Positions 9,032 through 18,822 of a stretch of DNA of 64,000 bases are shown here, one piece after another. Positions within the stretch are counted from its first letter, which is position 1; the number at the start of each line of letters is the position of its first letter. Position numbers and translations under genes: made by a program. The notes under the pieces were generated by a model. It had not been told where the DNA came from and did not search any database. It saw nothing but the letters and a program-made list of their open reading frames with translations. This DNA comes from an uncultured Halieaceae bacterium (GTDB lineage: Bacteria; Pseudomonadota; Gammaproteobacteria; Pseudomonadales; Halieaceae): NCBI GenBank assembly GCA_913031575.1, contig CAJWEV010000002.1, positions 48,866 through 112,865 on the forward strand. The letters run 5' to 3'.

Positions 9032-11482
9032 TTAGATTGGCGACCCGGGTGGTACCGTTAAATCGCCGCCCTCGAAGACAGTGGGGTCTGTAAGATGAGA
9101 CGCGATGCGACGCGCGATAAATTGCATATGGGCATTACCCGCCAGCGATCGGTCCCTGCTGCGCTCAGCTCGCTTTTGAATCTTAAGCAAGGCATCGAGT
9201 GCATCGGCACGTACCTGAGGCGCTGCTGCTTTGTGCGCGAGCAGAGACGCGAGCTCGTCAACCAACAACACCTGCACCATTCGCTCGATAGCGATAAGAC
9301 GATCATCGCGCGCCTCGGGCCATCGATCATTGATTACAATGGAGAGCATGTCAGCAAAGCTTGGAAGACCCTTGTTAGCCAGTTGCTGACTATTCATACG
9401 CGCCGCGCGCTTATGATCCAGTAGCTGAGCAAGCGTGATCTTAGCCGCCGTTCCTGCGGCCGCCATGGGATCGAATACATAGCCAGTGTGACGGGGGAAA
9501 AGTTCACGGCTCACCCCCGACTGAGGGGGTCGTGGCGGAATCAATGACACCACCGCATCAGATACCGCCAGTGCCTCAGGCTCCAGAGTCGCAAGCATTG
9601 CCGACAGTGCCGCTCGCTGCTCTTTTGCTGAGACACGCTGCATCGTCGTCTGACCGTCCCCACGCATGGCGTAGGTAAATGTCTGGCCACCCAGCACTGT
9701 GGCTGCCGCCTGAACCTGGTAGCGGTGCATTAGAAACGCGGGAACCAAGACATCTTCGAGTGTTGCCATGGGGCGCCCTGGTTGTATTGCGCGCTCGGAG
9801 AAGTTCGCCAATACAACTTTCCGCAAGGCCATTAATCGGTTTAGTTCCGCGACGGGGTCGCTACCGTTATCCCATAAGCTGCTTGCTGGATGAACAGGTC
9901 CTGCAGACGATCGACTGCCAATGCGTGCATGCTCGTCGGCGACGTAGCGCAGGCCTGACGCCAGAGTTTCACGAATGATTTCCTCGCGACCCTCGGGCGC
10001 TGACGAGCCATCAGGAAAGTCCTGATAACCCCAGATAACGGCGCGTTTGTCCCAGTCACCGATGCCAACGTCGTATGCATCCTCAAGCACGATTTCACCA
10101 CTGTCATCTAGTGTGACAAGCGGATGCGGATAATCCATCACCGAGGCGCGGCCATCTGCGCTGGCTGCGAAATTGTGAGCAATACCTAGGGTATGCCCCA
10201 CCTCATGTGCAGATAGTTGCCGTATCCGCGCCAACGCAAACTCGCTGAGCTTCTCTTTGGCTTCGTCAAGCGAGTCGTCTTCGCCGTAAGGCGCAATAAG
10301 ACCCTCTGCGATTAGGTAGTCTTGCCTCACCCGCAGTGAACCCAATGTGACATGACCTTTGAGGATTTCCTGCGTTCGAGGATCACGAACACTAGAGCCA
10401 TAAGACCAGCCTCGGGTAGATCGGTGAACCCATTGAATCACGTTGTAACGAACATCCATAGGATCCACATCCTCGGGCAACACCTTGACCTGAAAACCAT
10501 TGACATAGCCAGCAGCCTCGAAGGCCTGATTCCACCAAAGCGCACCTTCGATAAGTGCGGTCATAACAGGCTCGGGCGCACCCGGATCAACCCAATAAAT
10601 AATGGGCTTTACCGCTTCGCTGAACTCTGCATTGGGATCTACTTTCTCCAGCCGATGTCGTCGCGCATAGGCTGATTTTACTGGCGCATCAATAGGGCTC
10701 GCATAGTCGTAGACCAAACTATCCTCACCGCTATCGATGTAGCCAGCCCGAGGATCAAATGGAAGTGGCTCGTAACCATCATCGGGGAGTCGCACGAAAG
10801 AGTGATGGCTGTGAACAGTAATGGCGCTCGCATCAGGAGCAACTGTTCGCAAAATTGAACCCTTGGGGTTACCCGCGTAGGTTAGTCTCGCATCGATTTC
10901 CGTGTTGTCAGGAAATGATTTTGTCTTTGGCGCATGGATTGCGGACCGAGAGCTGTCAATAGAATAACTACCCTCGCCTCTGGCTGCTAGGAGTCGTGAA
11001 AGATCTGTCGCGTCACTCAATGCAAATTCAGTGAGGTCAATCAAGGTCATGCCCTCGGACTGCTCAGCGACCTCGAAACCCCAAATAATCGATTGCGCAA
11101 AGGCTTCGTCTACAGCGCGTTGCTCGGCCGGATTATCGGATCGAGCCGTATATTTTGTATTGACGGCGGTCAGGAAAACTTTTTTACCCACCCGATCAAG
11201 CGTTACGAGGTGGGTATCACCCAAGCGCCCACGATCCAGCCCCAAATCGTTAGAGCCGACACCGTGCGACAGGCCGCTGTAATAAATAAACGGGCCAGTA
11301 AGGTCGTGAATATCTCCGTAAAGCCTCCCCTCATCCGCATCCCAATACAGCGGCATGAAGCCGGACATGAGGGTGCTTCGCTCAGCGATTGAGGGGCCCT
11401 CTTCCTGTGCAAGAACACCATCCATTGCCCATGCCGTACCGCTTAGGCACAGCAACATCCATAGTCTTAAGAAAATACGCAT
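9032..11482 (-). CDS. secreted zinc-dependent metalloprotease (DUF5117/DUF4953 type)
   Basis: Exported protease of 816 aa. The start is ATG 11482: it has an AAGGAG site and opens with a signal peptide, MRIFLRLWMLLCLSGTAWA. An upstream in-frame extension to 11566 has no such features. The metzincin-like zinc motif is HEVGHTLGIAHN near residues 405-416, followed by a VMDYPHPL turn of the Met-turn kind. The long N-terminal region belongs to the class annotated as DUF5117/DUF5118 in large proteobacterial and Bacteroidetes metalloproteases. It may degrade external protein, in keeping with the TonB receptor and S9 peptidase further on, but no substrate can be inferred. It is monocistronic. Confidence 0.85.
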   Translation of the reverse strand: MRIFLRLWMLLCLSGTAWAMDGVLAQEEGPSIAERSTLMSGFMPLYWDADEGRLYGDIHDLTGPFIYYSGLSHGVGSNDLGLDRGRLGDTHLVTLDRVGKKVFLTAVNTKYTARSDNPAEQRAVDEAFAQSIIWGFEVAEQSEGMTLIDLTEFALSDATDLSRLLAARGEGSYSIDSSRSAIHAPKTKSFPDNTEIDARLTYAGNPKGSILRTVAPDASAITVHSHHSFVRLPDDGYEPLPFDPRAGYIDSGEDSLVYDYASPIDAPVKSAYARRHRLEKVDPNAEFSEAVKPIIYWVDPGAPEPVMTALIEGALWWNQAFEAAGYVNGFQVKVLPEDVDPMDVRYNVIQWVHRSTRGWSYGSSVRDPRTQEILKGHVTLGSLRVRQDYLIAEGLIAPYGEDDSLDEAKEKLSEFALARIRQLSAHEVGHTLGIAHNFAASADGRASVMDYPHPLVTLDDSGEIVLEDAYDVGIGDWDKRAVIWGYQDFPDGSSAPEGREEIIRETLASGLRYVADEHARIGSRSSAGPVHPASSLWDNGSDPVAELNRLMALRKVVLANFSERAIQPGRPMATLEDVLVPAFLMHRYQVQAAATVLGGQTFTYAMRGDGQTTMQRVSAKEQRAALSAMLATLEPEALAVSDAVVSLIPPRPPQSGVSRELFPRHTGYVFDPMAAAGTAAKITLAQLLDHKRAARMNSQQLANKGLPSFADMLSIVINDRWPEARDDRLIAIERMVQVLLVDELASLLAHKAAAPQVRADALDALLKIQKRAERSRDRSLAGNAHMQFIARRIASHLTDPTVFEGGDLTVPPGSPI

Positions 11483-11590
11483 GGGAGTCTCCTTTCTACT
11501 ACGAGACGGTAGCATGCGCGATACCGGACAAAAAGCGATGTGGCTTACTAGGGGGGGTATGAACAAACAACTGCCTCAGAAACGGGCGAT

Positions 11591-12457
11591 TCAGAGATGC
11601 AAGGTGATCGTCGGGACCTGCGATGCGCGCAATAAATCGTTGGTACGACTACCCAGCAGCAAACTTCGCCAGGGTGAGTGGCTGTAAGCCCCCATGATTA
11701 GCAGATCGGCTTCTCGTTCGGCAATTGCGCGGGTGACAACCTGCTCGGGGTCGCCAGGAACAAATGACGCATCAACGTTGAAATTAGCTGATTGCAGTGT
11801 CTGCTCGGCCCACTCAATTTGGCGAGCTGAGTCAGCACCGCGCTTACCCGACATCAACACATGAATGGGCAGGTCTCGCATGTTGGGATTCGATGCCAAA
11901 AGTTCGATACCTCGGCGCGCCATTCGACCACCATCGTAAGCCACCAGCACGCTTTTTGGTGCTTTGAAATCATCGGTCACCGTCATGATAGGCCGGCGAA
12001 TTTGACGACAAATCGCTTCTACATGGCGTCCCAGATCCCGTCGTGTATGCGATGCCGACTCACCTTTTCTGCCAAGAACATACATGGCCACCGACGACTC
12101 CTGCTCCCTTAACGTCGCGAGCAGTTGCCCGTAACGCTGTCGCGTATCGGTTTGAAGTCCCATGTGGGTCTCACAGCGTGTCCTTAACTGATTGAGGAAC
12201 ACACGACCTTGCTCCCTGATGACTTTACTGCGTTCTCCCTCTTCTTGGGACAGCCGCTCAAGCAGGTTCTCTTGTGCATCAACACCAATCGAGCCACTTC
12301 TATCAACATCCGCCGCAATCTCGGAATGCCGATCAATGACATGCAGCAGCTCAATGGGTGCAGATAGTTGGGCCGCAGCCCACGCGGCATAGTCTGCCAC
12401 ATGTGTGGCGTATTCCGACTTATCAACGCAAGCTAATACCTTTTTTTCTTGCCGCAT
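11591..12457 (-). CDS. universal stress protein, tandem UspA domains
   Basis: A 288-residue cytoplasmic protein with two Usp folds. The first (KVLACVDKSEYATHVADYAA) is degenerate in its nucleotide site. The second starts at KSVLVAYDGG and keeps the ATP-binding pattern near GAYSHSPWRSLLLGSRTNDL. It lies ten bases after a SulP transporter gene on the same strand, so the two are surely co-transcribed. This SulP-Usp pairing recurs in proteobacteria and suggests the Usp protein senses or tunes the transporter, although that role is inference. Confidence 0.88.
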   Translation of the reverse strand: MRQEKKVLACVDKSEYATHVADYAAWAAAQLSAPIELLHVIDRHSEIAADVDRSGSIGVDAQENLLERLSQEEGERSKVIREQGRVFLNQLRTRCETHMGLQTDTRQRYGQLLATLREQESSVAMYVLGRKGESASHTRRDLGRHVEAICRQIRRPIMTVTDDFKAPKSVLVAYDGGRMARRGIELLASNPNMRDLPIHVLMSGKRGADSARQIEWAEQTLQSANFNVDASFVPGDPEQVVTRAIAEREADLLIMGAYSHSPWRSLLLGSRTNDLLRASQVPTITLHL

Positions 12458-12467
12458 ACGCTAGATC

Positions 12468-13943
12468 CTAGTGATCAAGGAGCATGTCTTCTGCTCCATC
12501 CTTATCGTGAATCGCAAACTTATCGACCAAGGTGGCACTTGCTTCGTTCATACCTATGACCTCAACTTCGGTGCCTTCGCGCCGAAACTTGATCACAATT
12601 TTATCGAGGGCGCTTACAGCTGTGATGTCCCAAAAATGGGCTCTGCTCACGTCGATGTAAACCTTGTCGATAACCTCCTGATAATCAAAGACCTTGGAGA
12701 ACCGATCTGCACTCGCAAAAAATACCTGCCCGTAAACCGTATATCGACGCGCCCTGCCCTCGTCACAGGCAGCCGATGTGACGCTCAAGATTCGGCCTAC
12801 TTTATGCGCGAAGAAAAAGCCCGATAACAAGACACCGGTGAGTACGCCTTGCGCTAGGTCATGCGTGGCCACGGTGACTGCTACGGTCGCCAGCATCACC
12901 ACGCTCGAGCTTTTCGGATGTGTCCTAAGATTACGAATGGATTCCCAGTTAAACGTGCCGATCGATACCATGATCATGACCGCAACCAGCGCCGCCATCG
13001 GTATCTGGCTCACCCACTCACCCGCGAAGACGACCATGATCAAAAGTAAAAGCCCTGCGACTAACGTCGACAGGCGGCCACGACCACCCGACTTCACGTT
13101 GATAACCGACTGACCGATCATGGCACAACCCGCCATACCGCCTATAAATCCCGTAGCCACATTGGCTAAGCCCTGTCCGACACACTCTCTGTTCTTATTG
13201 CTCAAAGTATCAGTTAGGTCATCGACAATGGTCGCAGTCATAAGCGACTCAAGAAGCCCAACCACCATTAAAGTGGCCGAGTAAGGAAAAATAATGGATA
13301 ACGTTTCCCAGGTCATCGGCACGTCTGGTACAAAAAATTGAGGCAGGCTGTCAGGGAGTTCGCCCATGTCGCCCACGGTCCGGATATCTAGATCCAATGC
13401 AATTGCGACCATGGTAAGGACAATGATAGTGATCAGCGGAGACGGCACAGCCGTGGTCAAACGCGGCAGGCCATAAATGATACCCAAACCCGCCGCTGTC
13501 ATGGCGTAGACCTCCCAGGTGACATCAGTCAACTCGGGAAGCTGCGCCATAAAAATCAAAATAGCGAGCGCGTTTACAAACCCTGTCACCACGGACCGAG
13601 AAACAAAACGCATCAGTTCACCCAAACGAATCCAGCCCGCGATAATCTGCAACACACCTGTCAGAACAGTCGCCGCAAACAAGTACTGCAGACCGTGCTC
13701 CTTCACCAGCGTCACCATGAGTAAAGCCATAGCGCCCGTCGCAGCCGATATCATCCCCGGGCGACCGCCTGTAAAAGCAATGATCACAGCGATAGAGAAC
13801 GAGGCATACAAACCCACCTTCGGATCGACGCCTGCGATAATCGAGAACGCAATGGCTTCTGGAATAAGTGCGAGCGCAACGACCAGTCCAGCTAAAGCGT
13901 CGTTTCGCGTGTTAGAAAACCACTCTTGGCGGATAGTATCCAT
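12468..13943 (-). CDS. SulP-family anion transporter with STAS domain
   Basis: Inner-membrane transporter of 491 aa. Hydrophobic helices fill residues 10-380, including the SulP signature region [20 protein letters not shown], followed by a cytoplasmic STAS domain (residues 400-490, with [20 protein letters not shown]). The sequence [19 protein letters not shown] and the [20 protein letters not shown] region resemble the BicA-like branch that carries bicarbonate with sodium, so bicarbonate is as likely as sulphate. A universal stress protein gene follows after ten bases in the same operon. Confidence 0.88.
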   Translation of the reverse strand: MDTIRQEWFSNTRNDALAGLVVALALIPEAIAFSIIAGVDPKVGLYASFSIAVIIAFTGGRPGMISAATGAMALLMVTLVKEHGLQYLFAATVLTGVLQIIAGWIRLGELMRFVSRSVVTGFVNALAILIFMAQLPELTDVTWEVYAMTAAGLGIIYGLPRLTTAVPSPLITIIVLTMVAIALDLDIRTVGDMGELPDSLPQFFVPDVPMTWETLSIIFPYSATLMVVGLLESLMTATIVDDLTDTLSNKNRECVGQGLANVATGFIGGMAGCAMIGQSVINVKSGGRGRLSTLVAGLLLLIMVVFAGEWVSQIPMAALVAVMIMVSIGTFNWESIRNLRTHPKSSSVVMLATVAVTVATHDLAQGVLTGVLLSGFFFAHKVGRILSVTSAACDEGRARRYTVYGQVFFASADRFSKVFDYQEVIDKVYIDVSRAHFWDITAVSALDKIVIKFRREGTEVEVIGMNEASATLVDKFAIHDKDGAEDMLLDH

Positions 13944-14099
13944 GGATCTGTACTTTTTTGTTGAATGCCGAGCAGTACGTGCGCGAGGCAGCGCCGGATT
14001 CGAATGCGCGCGTTACAAAAATGGATCTGATGAGGCACGGGCATGGTTTACCCGAGGTGTCGGCGTTACCATGAAATAGGGTGTTTTTGGAGAGACCTT

Positions 14100-15032
14100 A
14101 TGACCACCGATGTATTGCTCATTGCAAACACCGATGACGAGTGGCCAATCGGCGTGATCGAGATGGTAGGCCGCCGCCTATCTATTGCACGTGTCGATGT
14201 TTCCGAAGAACTCACATCTGAGATCGACTGCAGCTCGGTTGAAATATTAGTTGGTGGTCCCACAAACCTTGTCCCGTGGATCCACCGTTGCCCTAAGCTT
14301 CGATGGATACAGAGCACTTGGGCTGGTGTTGATGCGCTGTCGGGACACATTCCCGCAGGTGTTGTCGTAACACCACTAAAAAAAGTTTTTGGTCAGTCAA
14401 TGTCAGAGTTCGTATTGGGTTGGATACTGGCGCTGGAACGTCGCATCCTCGACCGAGCGCTGGCCTCTACCTGGGATGATACGCCGGAGGTGGGTGTATT
14501 TGGAAAAACTATGGGATTACTTGGAACGGGAAGCATTGGCCGCGCCGTTGCCAAAACAGCGCACCATCTTGGCATCCGATGCCGCGGCTTGAATTCTGAT
14601 GGACGTCCGGTCGATTGTTTTGAAACGTGCTTCAAGGCAGGTGATCATCGCTTCTTTGATGGTCTTGACTATGTTGTTTCCGTATTACCCAAAACCACTC
14701 ACACTGAGAATGTCATAGACGCGAACGCACTCAAACGACTGAGCCCGGGCAGCATTGTGGTCAACATTGGGCGAGGCAACGCGATCGATGATGATGCCTT
14801 GCTCACTGCACTCAAAAATGGGGTAGTTGGGGCAGCCGTTTTAGACGTTTTCCGCGAGGAGCCGCTACCCAAGGCACATCCCTACTGGCAGCAACCAAAC
14901 GTCTACATTACCTCTCACACGTCAGCTCCGACACTCCAGCGGTTTGTGGCGCAGGCAATGGCATCCAACTTAGACCGCTTCATTGCAGGACACGATCTGC
15001 AAGGAACATTCGATGCCAGTAAGGGTTATTGA
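14100..15032 (+). CDS. D-2-hydroxyacid dehydrogenase
   Basis: NAD(P)-dependent dehydrogenase of 310 aa in the 2-hacid_dh family. The ATG at 14100 has a GGAGA site; in-frame codons before it look non-coding. Visible motifs are the Rossmann loop GLLGTGSIGRAVAKTAHHLG, the arginine-bearing NIGRGNAIDDDAL, the Glu in FREEPLP and the catalytic His in SHTSAPT. The family reduces glyoxylate, hydroxypyruvate or other 2-oxo acids. The weak N-terminal domain does not allow a specific name. It is distinct from the serA gene at 18815. It converges on the SOUL gene with a seven-base overlap of the 3' ends. Confidence 0.85.
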   Translation: MTTDVLLIANTDDEWPIGVIEMVGRRLSIARVDVSEELTSEIDCSSVEILVGGPTNLVPWIHRCPKLRWIQSTWAGVDALSGHIPAGVVVTPLKKVFGQSMSEFVLGWILALERRILDRALASTWDDTPEVGVFGKTMGLLGTGSIGRAVAKTAHHLGIRCRGLNSDGRPVDCFETCFKAGDHRFFDGLDYVVSVLPKTTHTENVIDANALKRLSPGSIVVNIGRGNAIDDDALLTALKNGVVGAAVLDVFREEPLPKAHPYWQQPNVYITSHTSAPTLQRFVAQAMASNLDRFIAGHDLQGTFDASKGY

Positions 15033-15622
15033 GCCCCCAATGAGCTGGGCGCAACCGCCACGATAATTTCATTACGTCGCATAAACGGTGGTGTCCACGG
15101 GGGGTTGTATTGGTTCAAAGTTGGATCGCCCAGTGGCTGAATGCCTTGCTCCTTCAGAAACGTGACAAGAGTCTGCCAGTAACGCTCAGCTTTTTTATCA
15201 TTTACCCAACCACTGAATCGGATTACAGCGGCGCGGTAAGCTGGTTCTTCCCTAAATTGAACTCGGGTGTCGTCAGGCGCTGGCAACTCCTCCATTGAAT
15301 ATTCTCGAGGAACAACAAACGCCATTTCTGCATCTTCTTTCCCCGGCATTGTGCGCTGAACAGGCGCTGTCATTGCAATCTCCTGCTCATTTTCGTTGCC
15401 ACCAAAAATATAGCCGGCCAGTACTCGGAATCCTGAGTTCTGTCCCTCGGTCATTCGAGTCGTCGCAAGAATACGCGAGTCGTAATCGCGAATTTCAACA
15501 TCTAGGTCGTCCCATGCGGCAACCAATGAATAAGTGGGCTCTTCGATCGCCGAGGTTGAACTGACAAACAAAGTTACGGATAGCGCAGCGAAACTACTCA
15601 GAAAAAACGTGAACTTTCGCAT
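15026..15622 (-). CDS. SOUL-family heme-binding protein, exported
   Basis: A 198-residue protein with a signal peptide (MRKFTFFLSSFAALSVTLF, cleavage near TSA-IEE). The SOUL/HBP fold is recognisable from the phrases VEIRDYDSRILATT, LAGYIFGGN and IAMTAPVQRTM, then VIRFSGWVNDKKAERYW. Family members bind heme or related tetrapyrroles. The signal peptide places this one in the periplasm or outside the cell. No heme biosynthesis or uptake gene is adjacent. Confidence 0.88.
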   Translation of the reverse strand: MRKFTFFLSSFAALSVTLFVSSTSAIEEPTYSLVAAWDDLDVEIRDYDSRILATTRMTEGQNSGFRVLAGYIFGGNENEQEIAMTAPVQRTMPGKEDAEMAFVVPREYSMEELPAPDDTRVQFREEPAYRAAVIRFSGWVNDKKAERYWQTLVTFLKEQGIQPLGDPTLNQYNPPWTPPFMRRNEIIVAVAPSSLGAQ

Positions 15623-15759
15623 GAAAAAGCTCCTACAAGATTGATTAGTGAGTCGTACGCAACAGGCTGCAGGCAGATCAATGTCAACATAGCCGAAGTC
15701 GTTTTTAGTGCGTCGTTTTTAGCGAGTAATAGTCGGAGTGATTACCGTTAAGTATTGAT

Positions 15760-16248
15760 TTACAGGTTGCGACACTGCATCGAGACACGCTTGCCACCCT
15801 CAAGATAGCGTCGCCCGTGTTCGACAAATCCTCGTCTGCTGTGAAAATTCAGTGAGTGCGTGTTGGGCGGCTCGATATCCATCTCTGCGGTCATGACCTT
15901 ACACCCGTCAGCGAACGCCATTGTAGAGAGTTCGTCATAGAGTTGATGCCCGAGACCACGTCCCCGCGAGTCTGCGGCCAGTACAATGCGATCCACATAA
16001 ACCATATTCCCTAAGCGCGCTTCGAACCACTGATAATTGCCGTTGTCGTATGGCGCCCCATTGCGCATCGCAATTACAAAGCCTAGTAACCGCTCTCCGT
16101 CATCAACCACGAGGCAGTAACTACAGAGTTCAAATAGTTCGAGAAATCGCTCTGTATCCATAGCGCTAGTGACAGAGACAAATACGTCGTTTAACTCGGT
16201 AATCTGCGCCGCATCGGCAAGGTTGGCTGACCTAATTTTAATTGACAA
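15760..16248 (-). CDS. GNAT-family N-acetyltransferase
   Basis: A 162-residue acetyl-CoA-dependent acyltransferase. The acetyl-CoA binding motif A is VLAADSRGRGLGHQLYDEL, preceded by the strand MVYVDRIV; a C-terminal FHSRRGFVEHGRR matches motif B. I take the start as TTG 16248 because a GAGAGGAGATAAT ribosome binding site lies directly before it. Translation from further upstream would add a poor N-terminus. The substrate is unknown. Confidence 0.8.
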   Translation of the reverse strand: MSIKIRSANLADAAQITELNDVFVSVTSAMDTERFLELFELCSYCLVVDDGERLLGFVIAMRNGAPYDNGNYQWFEARLGNMVYVDRIVLAADSRGRGLGHQLYDELSTMAFADGCKVMTAEMDIEPPNTHSLNFHSRRGFVEHGRRYLEGGKRVSMQCRNL

Positions 16249-16525
16249 ATTATCTCCTCTCGAGCCTATGTCAAGCTGCTGACAGCGGGCAAATAGAATG
16301 ATCTTCAAATACTGTTTTTTCTAATTTCCCGATCAGTTTCAGGGGAGAAATTTATGCAGATCTATTAGCCTTAAATAAATGCATTTACCTGCTTATCGCA
16401 TCTCCATCGAGGGCACGGGCAAATCCCTTGACCTCCACCCCACGGTACTCGATACTCGTCCGCGCTTGCTGTTTTGCCAAGCGCCCTCTGGGGGGGTATA
16501 GAACAAAAACTTGGAGACACACCGG

Positions 16526-18517
16526 ATGTTAGAACAACTGTACTCGGCGCCACCAATTCTGGGATTGGTTGGTCTCGCCATAGCTTTTTTTATATACACG
16601 GTCATGTCACGCCGGGAAATCCCGGATGGTGAAGTTCAGAAAATTGGCGAACAGATTCACTTGGGCGCCATGGTTTTCATGAAACGTGAATACACGTATT
16701 TACTCATTTTTGCAGCTGTATTACTTGGGCTCATCCTGCTGTCAGACCTCGGTAACGACACGGCCCTTTCATTCGTAGTTGGTGCGTCTTCATCAGCCCT
16801 CGCAGGTTGGCTAGGCATGTACGCGGCCACGAAGGCGAATGTTAGAACGGCCGTCGCAGCAAACGAAGAGGGTGCATCTAGCGCGCTCTCTGTCGCATTC
16901 TACGGTGGCTCTATCATGGGTCTTTGCGTCGCCTCATTAGGCCTCATTGGTCTCGGCAGTCTGTACTTCTACTTTGGTGGTGACCCTAAGACCGCACATG
17001 CTATCCACGGATTCGGCATGGGTGCTTCTGTAGTCGCATTGTTCTCGCGTGTTGGTGGTGGTATCTACACGAAGAGCGCTGACGTAGGTGCCGACCTAGT
17101 CGGAAAGGTCGAGGCTGGGATTCCTGAAGATGACCCCCGTAACCCCGGCGTCATCGCTGATAACGTAGGTGACAATGTTGGCGACATTGCGGGCATGGGC
17201 TCTGATATTTTTGAAAGCTACTGTGGATCAATGATCGCTTGTATGGCGATTGCGGCAACGATGAGCATCGACTCCCAGGCTGGACTGATGTTCCTGCCGC
17301 TTGCTCTAGCAAGTGTGGGTCTGGCTTCATCTATTATCGGCATTGTGATCGTCCGTTCTCGCTCATCTTCCGAGCCAGCCACAGCGCTTCGCTACGGTAC
17401 GTTTGCGGCTCCTATTATCTTCGTTGGCTTAGCCTACATGCTGGTGCAAGAGCTTGGCGTTGATACCTCGGTCTGGTACGCAGTGGTTGCAGGCGCCATT
17501 GGTGGCGTAGCCATCGGCCTAATCACTGAGTACTACACAGGCGGCAAGCCCGTTCGGACCATTGCTGGCTCAGGTGAGACAGGCCCTGCTACGGTCATGA
17601 TCACGGGTCTCGCAGTGGGCATGCAGTCAGTAGTACTTCCAGTCTTGGTACTTGCGGCAATTATCTTTGCCTCTACGCAGCTAGCGGGTCTCTACGGTGT
17701 TGGTATTGCAGCCGTTGGTATGCTGGCTACTGTCGGTATCACGATGGCAATCGATGCCTATGGCCCTGTTGCGGATAACGCGGGTGGTATTGCTGAGATG
17801 GCTGGTATGGGCGAAGAAACCCGCGCCATCACTGATGGACTAGACGAGGTGGGCAACACCACTGCTGCTATCGGTAAGGGCTTTGCTATTGGCGCCGCAG
17901 CGCTGGCGGCATTGGCCATTATCGCCGCGTTTGTTGAGACTGTTTCAGCTAACAACCCTGGCTTCTCACTAGAACTTTCGAACCCCACTGTACTGGTCGG
18001 CATGTTCATTGGCGGTACCATTCCGTTCCTGATTGCAGCCATTACCATGACAGCGGTGGGAGAAGCTGCATTCGACATGATCAATGAGATCCGTCGGCAG
18101 TTTAAGGAGATTCCTGGACTCCTCGAAGGTACTGCAGATCCCGACACAGCACGTTGTGTTGATATTGCAACGACAGCAGCTCTTAAGCGCATGGTATTGC
18201 CCGGCGTTATCGCTGTTGCATCGCCCGTCATGGTAGGCTTCCTGCTTGGTGCGGCATCGCTGGGCGGCATGCTCGCAGGTGCACTTCTCGGGTGCGTTCT
18301 AATGGCATTGATGATGGCTAACGCCGGTGGTGCTTGGGATAACGCAAAGAAGTATGTCGAAAAAGGAAATCTGGGTGGTAAGGGCTCTGACACACACTCT
18401 GCCGTCGTTGTGGGCGACACCGTTGGTGACCCCTTCAAGGACACCTCGGGTCCTTCGATGAATATCCTTATCAATGTTATGGCAATCGTAAGCCTGGTTA
18501 TCGCACCACTGCTTTGA
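16526..18517 (+). CDS. hppA: membrane-bound proton/sodium-translocating pyrophosphatase
   Basis: Inner-membrane ion pump that hydrolyses pyrophosphate and moves H+ or Na+ outward. It has 663 aa and about 16 TM helices. The pyrophosphate site includes [36 protein letters not shown] and the C-terminal [14 protein letters not shown]. The start is ATG 16526, nine bases after GGAG; an upstream TTG at 16511 overlaps that site. The segment [14 protein letters not shown] has Ala, not Lys, at the position that separates the two classes, so this is the K+-dependent type. The transported ion is not resolved. Confidence 0.95.
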   Translation: MLEQLYSAPPILGLVGLAIAFFIYTVMSRREIPDGEVQKIGEQIHLGAMVFMKREYTYLLIFAAVLLGLILLSDLGNDTALSFVVGASSSALAGWLGMYAATKANVRTAVAANEEGASSALSVAFYGGSIMGLCVASLGLIGLGSLYFYFGGDPKTAHAIHGFGMGASVVALFSRVGGGIYTKSADVGADLVGKVEAGIPEDDPRNPGVIADNVGDNVGDIAGMGSDIFESYCGSMIACMAIAATMSIDSQAGLMFLPLALASVGLASSIIGIVIVRSRSSSEPATALRYGTFAAPIIFVGLAYMLVQELGVDTSVWYAVVAGAIGGVAIGLITEYYTGGKPVRTIAGSGETGPATVMITGLAVGMQSVVLPVLVLAAIIFASTQLAGLYGVGIAAVGMLATVGITMAIDAYGPVADNAGGIAEMAGMGEETRAITDGLDEVGNTTAAIGKGFAIGAAALAALAIIAAFVETVSANNPGFSLELSNPTVLVGMFIGGTIPFLIAAITMTAVGEAAFDMINEIRRQFKEIPGLLEGTADPDTARCVDIATTAALKRMVLPGVIAVASPVMVGFLLGAASLGGMLAGALLGCVLMALMMANAGGAWDNAKKYVEKGNLGGKGSDTHSAVVVGDTVGDPFKDTSGPSMNILINVMAIVSLVIAPLL

Positions 18518-18547
18518 CTCAGGAACTATCGACAAAATTAACCGTGA

Positions 18548-18572
18548 AGAGGGGCCTAGCCCCTCTTTTTTT
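18548..18572 (+). terminator. rho-independent terminator of hppA
   Basis: An eight-base-pair stem AGAGGGGC / GCCCCTCT with a three-base loop, followed by a T-run, 30 bases after the hppA stop. Confidence 0.92.
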
Positions 18573-18795
18573 GTTCAATCTGTTTGCCCCATTATCTAAG
18601 AAATCACCGAATAAAACAGTGGATTAATGTCTCCGTAATAATTAGCTATTAATCTCGCGGCATGGACGCAGTGTTGTTGCGATCACGTCTATTAAGGTCT
18701 TTGTAACTCGGGTACCTGAACAACAGAATTACCGGTTATCCAATCGACGGCGCTCCAGCGCTTGTCTATCGAAACAAGGTATGCGTTTTGGAGCA

Positions 18796-18822
18796 ATGTC
18801 AGACGTAAAACAGTATGTATAA
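18796..18822 (+). CDS. eight-codon upstream ORF overlapping the serA start
   Basis: ATG TCA GAC GTA AAA CAG TAT GTA TAA encodes MSDVKQYV and ends five bases after the serA ATG, in a different frame. A GGAG lies just before it, though closer than ideal. serA itself has no ribosome binding site at the proper distance, so reinitiation from this short frame is possible. Confidence 0.3.
   Translation: MSDVKQYV

Noticed and set aside
13960..14090. GGATTCGAA resembling a tRNA T-arm complement between the SulP and hydroxyacid dehydrogenase genes
   Set aside because: No acceptor stem, anticodon loop or D-arm could be paired around it on either strand.
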